The notes under the pieces are model-generated. The model saw only the letters and a program-made list of their open reading frames with translations. It did no database searches and was not told the origin of the DNA. Positions 58,723 through 64,000 of a DNA stretch of 64,000 nucleotides are shown here, piece by piece. How positions within the stretch are numbered: the first letter of the stretch is position 1; the number at the start of each line of letters is the position of its first letter. The position numbers were made by a program, and so were the translations under genes. Location of the stretch: assembly GCF_029873635.1 (NCBI RefSeq), contig NC_080417.1, forward strand, positions 31,484,214-31,548,213, written 5' to 3'. The stretch comes from Malania oleifera. Lineage: Eukaryota > Streptophyta > Magnoliopsida > Santalales > Ximeniaceae.

Positions 58723-61064
58723 TCAGCTCAATTTCTTCTTAAGATCCTGCAGAACCACTTGAGCAGCGTTGCGTCCAGGCGCACCCATCACGCCACCACC
58801 TGGATGAGCACCGCTCCCGCACAAATAAAGCCCTTGCAGTGGTGTTCTATAATTTGACCTGCTTCCAGAAATGAAAAGTATCACACAATAAATTGTTCCA
58901 CACATGATCAGTGTTGGAAATCATGGCATATCTAACAGTCTATCGACCACAGGATAACATCTACATGTCGTGAGAATTACCATCCTTTTACAGGTCGCAT
59001 GAGGAAGAGAGAATCCAATCCCATAGCACCGTGAAAGATATTCCCCCCTGTCACAATTGATTCAACCACAGAATCTTATGAACAGAAGCACAGCCTATTT
59101 CCATAAAACACTAGCACTAGCAGCATTATAGAGCCAACAACCTGCTGGACTTCCACACATGGGCTAGATTATAGATGAGTAGCTTCTCTAAAGGAAAAGG
59201 AAGAAGAAAAACCGACACAAATCCCACAACTTGAACATTTAAAGAGAAGAAAAACCACTCATTTTTTATATCCATTCTTCTAGCAAGAGTCCTCAGGAAT
59301 AAATTTCTCTTTTGAGCTTTCTTCTCCCGTTGCTTAGGGGGATATGTTTTTTCATACAGCTGACACAGCTGACTTGATGTCTTATCTTCTCTTCTTCTCC
59401 TTCTTCATTTTTTTTTTTAATTTTTTAATTTTCTTGCTCTTCTGGTTCAGGAGGATACCATCCACTTTATATCTGTGTCCTATCTCAATGATTTTTCTAT
59501 AAAAAAAAAGAATAAATTGGGTAATATCAGCTGGTTGAGCATTGTTTCCAGGGAATTGGTCCAAGTAATGGAAACTTCTTCCTTCATTTGACAATAATAT
59601 GTGCATTTCACAACATAGTTATATTTATCTTTGCTCATGCCAAAATTAATAATTCTTCAACACATGATTAAACAAATACTTAGACTACACCTGCAATTTT
59701 TTTATATAAATTCACCATCACGTTCAGAGTCCCTGAGAAATTTGTAATACCTGTGAGACCAAACTCCCTCTCAAGATCTGGTGGAGCCAGCATGTCGTAG
59801 CCAATGATTGATGAACTAAAGCCTGGGGCATATTCATCGATCAGGCTGAAACATCTTTCTGCAAATGATTCCTACAAGCCCATTTTCAATCATCAAAGAT
59901 TCCATACCCAAGAAAAGAAAAAAGAAAGGACAAGCTGCCCACATAAATTCTACTTCAGTAAAATATAAGTTCACCAAGAAAATAGAAGTTCAAATCATTT
60001 AAAGAATTAGCTGCAACAAGACCACTATGCGTTAGAAACCACTTGTTGGATAGCTTGATTAACATTGTCAGCCCACCACCAAGAGCTTAAGCTTTTAGGT
60101 GTAGTGATCTAATACTTCTTCAGCATGAAGAAGAACATACAAGTTCAGTTTTAAGGGCTTACTCACTCGATATGCAGTATCCTCCCAGCTACCTCCAGAG
60201 GGTTTGTAAGGGGTGTACTGAATAAACAGGTTAATCACATGCTTGCCTACAAAGAAACAGAAACGTTCAATGAAATACAACACAACAATGAATGCTCGTA
60301 TATGTAGTGCCCTACATGCTAACGCAATAGAGTTGGATAAATGCTACGGTGAACCATTGGGTGATGGGTGAGATTTGGGTGGGGGGTGGGGGAGGTGGTT
60401 AACATAAATCAGCAAATAAATAAGAAGAGAAAGGAAAAGCACAAGAACAAAGCACAAATGACCTTAGAATAGAAACATCTGGTTTTGTTAAAATGTTAAT
60501 TTCTTCTGAAAACTGGCAGCAGAATCCATCTAAAGCAAGTCTGAATCACCACAATATCTTAAGGCAACTTCAAAAAACAGATACAGCTGACCTATATGAA
60601 AGGGTTTCAAGTATCCAGGACGTGTGCTGAACCCAATTCCCCCGCCCCCTCCCCCGGTGCAGAACACACACATAGAACAAAAATACCATACACTAGTAAC
60701 AACAAAGAGAATATGACTAGCAATCACTGCTAAAAGAAACTGTTGCCAATGGAAGATGAAAACTAACAAACCAAAGGCAGTGGAAGCACATAAATTATAA
60801 GTTTCTAAATAGGCTACACTTTTTGTGGGCTATTTCCTTTTCTTATACCGCTAAAAAGAATAAAATACCCAAAAAACTATATGAAAGGTCATATTAAATG
60901 CCATGAGAGAATATATATTACAAAATTGTCAGGATGACAGGCTTTGACTACCTGGTGGGGAAATGGTCTTGTCCAATACAGAAGGAATTGTCATCTCAAT
61001 AATTGGTCTTCGTGATGGTAACCCATTCAAAGCATCTTGGCAAGCTGAATCAATCTCCTCCATA
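58723..61064 (-). CDS. PYROXD2: PYROXD2-like FAD oxidoreductase, last five exons (5'-partial)
   Basis: Minus-strand exons 61064-60952, 60246-60167, 59871-59751, 59047-58981 and 58858-58723 join in phase to about 172 residues ending in TGA. They read [79 protein letters not shown] and [18 protein letters not shown]. The last is the C-terminal FAD-binding signature of phytoene-desaturase-like oxidoreductases, here of the PYROXD2 type (pyridine nucleotide-disulphide oxidoreductase domain 2). The family is about 570-590 residues, so roughly 70 percent lies beyond the window. The upstream intron holds an RTE LINE end and a Copia element running past the window edge. In animals PYROXD2 is mitochondrial; the plant substrate is unknown to me. 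Visible exons are intact. Confidence 0.9.
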
Positions 61065-61170
61065 CTAAAGAAGTGACAGATAGACACAAAAGGCATAGGA
61101 ACATCTTCAATTCATATCTATCTAAAAATATGAAATTTACATGAAATATAGGAATGAATCAAATAAAAAA

Positions 61171-61218
61171 TAACAACAAAAAAACCAAGCCTTAAGTCCC
61201 ACTAGGTGGGGTTGACTA
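61171..61218 (-). mobile_element. RTE LINE 3' end, cut by a Copia insertion
   Basis: AACAACAAAAAAACCAAGCC and CCCACTAGGTGGGGTTGACTAT are the tail and terminal hairpin of the RTE family seen at 28296. The sequence stops where the Copia LTR starts at 61219. The rest of the LINE is expected beyond the far end of that element. Confidence 0.75.
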
Positions 61219-64000
61219 TGTTGGGGATGTGGCTCATATTCCGAGTGGAACGCATGTACCAAGAGAAAGCACCGTGACAAGGGAACAAGAGAGAGATGCG
61301 GGGTGCAGCCATGGAGGGCAAGCTGTCGACGGTTTGGGGTGTAACCGTCGATGATTACAGGCAGTAGCTGCGAGGTGTTTCAGTTGACGCAAGTAACAGA
61401 TTTTTGAATCCGAGATCAGTAGATTGGGCTAATCGAAGGGATTTCCTCCGGGGGATTACTACAATAGTGTTTTAGATCAACTATAGGTCTTCTGTACGTA
61501 TTAGATTGTTCTATAAACATTATTATGTAACCCTTAGATGGGATTAAGCTTGTAAGCTTCATCATTGATAGTGAAAATAGTTGCTGCTCCCGTGGACGTA
61601 GGCAAATTGCCAAACCACGTAAATTCTTATGTTTTGATTGTTACTTTCATTGATTCTCATTGATCGAGTGATTGCTAGGTTTGTATAGTTCATCATCGAG
61701 TGCGTGCTTTAGTTGTTTGTTTGATGAGTGAGTGAGAGTGTGCTTCTGCTGCGCATCCGCGAGCGGTTTCAGGTTCTAGTTGTTTGTCACAGCAATCGGT
61801 ATTTGAATCAGGTGCTTATTGGTGGGCATTGAATCACAACAATTGGTATCAAAGCTATTAGTTCTCAATGGCTGGGATTTCTTTTGCAAGGTTCGAGGTT
61901 GGTATTTCGATGGAACGGGGAACTTCGGGCCGTGGAAGAGGAGGGTGAAGGACTTGCTAGTCAAGCAAGGGATGGTGAAGGGTCTATACGAAAAGAAGTT
62001 GGAAAGCATGGATGATGCAAGTTGGAAGGAGCTAGAAGCAAAAAATGTGTCCACTATCAAATTATGTCTGGCCAATGATGTGTTGTATCACGTCATGGAT
62101 GAGGACTCCCCGGCAGCGGTTTGACTGAGATTAGAGCACCAGTACATGTCCAAGTCATTGACGAACAAGTTGTGTCTTAAGAAAAAACTTTATTGGCTTA
62201 AGATGGCAAAGGGTTCGGACTTGACTCAACACATCAACACATTTAATAAGATCATTGATAATCTGGGGCGAGTTGATGTGAAGTTCGAGGAAGAGGACAA
62301 AGCGTTGATGCTGCTGAATTCCCAACCTACGTCGCCTACATACCAGAATCTGGTTAAGACGCTGACTTGGGGGAAAGAAACCTTGTACTTGGAGGCCATC
62401 ATGAGCGCATTGTTGGGGTTCCACCAAAGGAAAAAGGCTAGCGATGAGGGTTCACATGATGAAGGGCTCGTGGCGAAGGGTAATCAAGATCATGGGAGAG
62501 GCAAATCCTGGAGCGGATTGAGTAGTAATAAAACTCAATCCAAGAGGAGGAAGGATGTTCGTTGTTTTAAGTGCAAGAAACTAGGGCACATAAAACCGGA
62601 ATGTCTGGAGTGGGAGAAGGGGAAGACAAAAGCTCAAGAGGGTTCTTCAAAATTTGCGAATGTAGTGGAAGAAGTGGACTCGGGGAGCAGTGATTGTGTG
62701 ATGCTTTCCTGTTTCATCTGGTTCAGAATGCCTCACGGGTTCTTGGATCCTAGACTCGGGATGTTTTTTCCACATGACGCCCAACAAAGCCTGGTTCATA
62801 ACTTACAGATTGGTGAGTCCTGGTTCCGTTTTGATAGGAAACGATGCGGTTTGCAAAGTTTTCGGAATGGGGAATATCAAGATGTATAATGGTGTGGTAA
62901 GGACGTTGTGTGGGGTAAGGCATGTCCCTGATCTACGGAAGAACGTGATATCATTGAATGCTTTGGATTGTAACGGGTATAGTTACAAGTCCAAAGGTGG
63001 AACGATGATGGTGTGTGATGGCGTATTGATGGTGATGAAGGGACAGAGGATAACAGAGAATATATATACACTACAAGGTAATACAGTTGTAGGTGGAGCT
63101 GTAGCTAAGAGTTCTGAGTCAGGTAATACCGTTTTGTGTAATACAACCACACACAAAACGGTGGGCATTCTTAACTACATTGTTATGGATGTTTGGGAAC
63201 TGGTGAGGGCAGCATCACGGGTTGGATATTGGTTCTAAGTACATTGGTGTTTAAGAAGTTTTGTGAGCAAGGCAAGTTGTATGGGGTTTGCAAGGGACTT
63301 CTTGGTGTAGTCAGTGAGTATGGCATGTTTCTCGGTTAATTGATTACCAAAGGAATCATTAGATGAGAGAGTTGTAGGAGAGGCTTGGATTGGCTATGCG
63401 GTAGACTTTGAAGGTCTAGCTATGCACGTTTCTAGTGAGGTGGGATCTAGGATTGGTGTTATGTCCAGACAGTGCATCTTTCTGGTATATAAGAAAGATG
63501 GGTTCAAGTTGGGTGATCCAATGACAAATAGGGTGGCGATTGGTAAGACATGATTTTAGGTTAAAACCATGGGACAACATACTCAGGTAGATGAAGAGAA
63601 ACGGGTGCCAAAAAGTTGCAGTAGTAGCAATGAGCATGTTGTTCAGGTGGAGTTGGAGACTCAGGGCAGAAGTGCAGGGAGTTCTAACCCAGGAGACTTG
63701 CAATATCACAGGACAAACTGGAGCAGAAAGGAGATTGTGATGCAGGTGGAGTTTCAGACCTAGGGAAGAGATGACATTGGTCATGATGCAAAGAGTTCAA
63801 GCTCGGAAGACCAGCAGAATCACAATGGGCTCAGAGGCACAATCACGTCACCGCCCAAGTATAATTTGATGTCTTATGCAACCATTACTACCAGGAAGGA
63901 TCCTACTACCTTTCAGGAGACAGTGCACGGTCAGGAGACGGGTATGTGGATAGGTGCCATGGTGAAGAAGATGGAGATACTGTATAAGAATCAGACATGG
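61219..64000 (+). mobile_element. Copia retrotransposon, right end outside the window
   Basis: The 5' LTR runs 61219-61841 (TGTTGGGGATG..ACAACA). The primer-binding site TTGGTATCAAAGC follows at 61843. Then come Gag (about 61870-62700) with a zinc knuckle CFKCKKLGHIKPEC at about 62570, a protease/pre-integrase region (about 62720-63180; VSPGSVLIGNDAVC, GVRHVPDLRKNVIS), and a stretch before the reverse transcriptase (about 63420-64000; WIGAMVKKMEILYKNQTW). It resembles the Tnt1 type. It is broken, with several breaks in the part seen. It lies in an intron of the PYROXD2-like gene, opposite in strand. Confidence 0.85.

Overview
The window is nuclear DNA of a repeat-rich eudicot plant. GT-AG introns interrupt conserved plant genes, and plant-type L1 and RTE LINEs, Tekay-type chromoviruses, Copia elements and an Ogre/Tat-like LTR fill the space between them. 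I cannot name the species. Bases in four host genes are few; most of the window is transposable element.

Host genes, left to right: (1) VPS39, plus strand, 2246-13908, eleven exons read here with the first (N-terminal) exon left of the window; it is a HOPS tether subunit for late endosome/vacuole fusion. (2) An intact single-exon family-16 methyltransferase, minus strand, 15790-16638. (3) The sigma subunit of the AP-3 adaptor, plus strand, seven exons, 52063-57038, complete at 165 residues. (4) The last five exons of a PYROXD2-like FAD oxidoreductase, minus strand, 58723-61064, whose 5' part lies beyond a Copia element and the right edge. VPS39 and AP-3 act in the same vacuolar trafficking route.

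Between the methyltransferase and AP-3 sigma sits about 25 kb of nested elements (16902-42252). The order of insertion can be read: an old Copia entered a short hairpin repeat; a long-LTR element with inverted arms entered the Copia; a Tekay gypsy (20221-35739) lies in that; and a nearly full-length RTE LINE (28296-31529, 14-bp target duplication) plus an Ogre/Tat-like LTR (21839-24605) lie in the Tekay. Right of the nest is a structurally full-length but decayed L1 LINE (42803-50543, 15-bp target duplication).

The introns carry smaller insertions: a 5'-truncated RTE LINE with its own solo LTR inside (7520-8411), a hairpin repeat family with three members (5713-6071, split 16855/42312, 57283-57595), a tRNA-type SINE candidate (12283-12447) and tandem foldback repeats (2762-3480). 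I saw no tRNA, rRNA, CRISPR or organelle insert. No wholly new protein system is evident; the strongest unexplained structures are the inverted-arm LTR with its palindromic motif cluster and the hairpin family.
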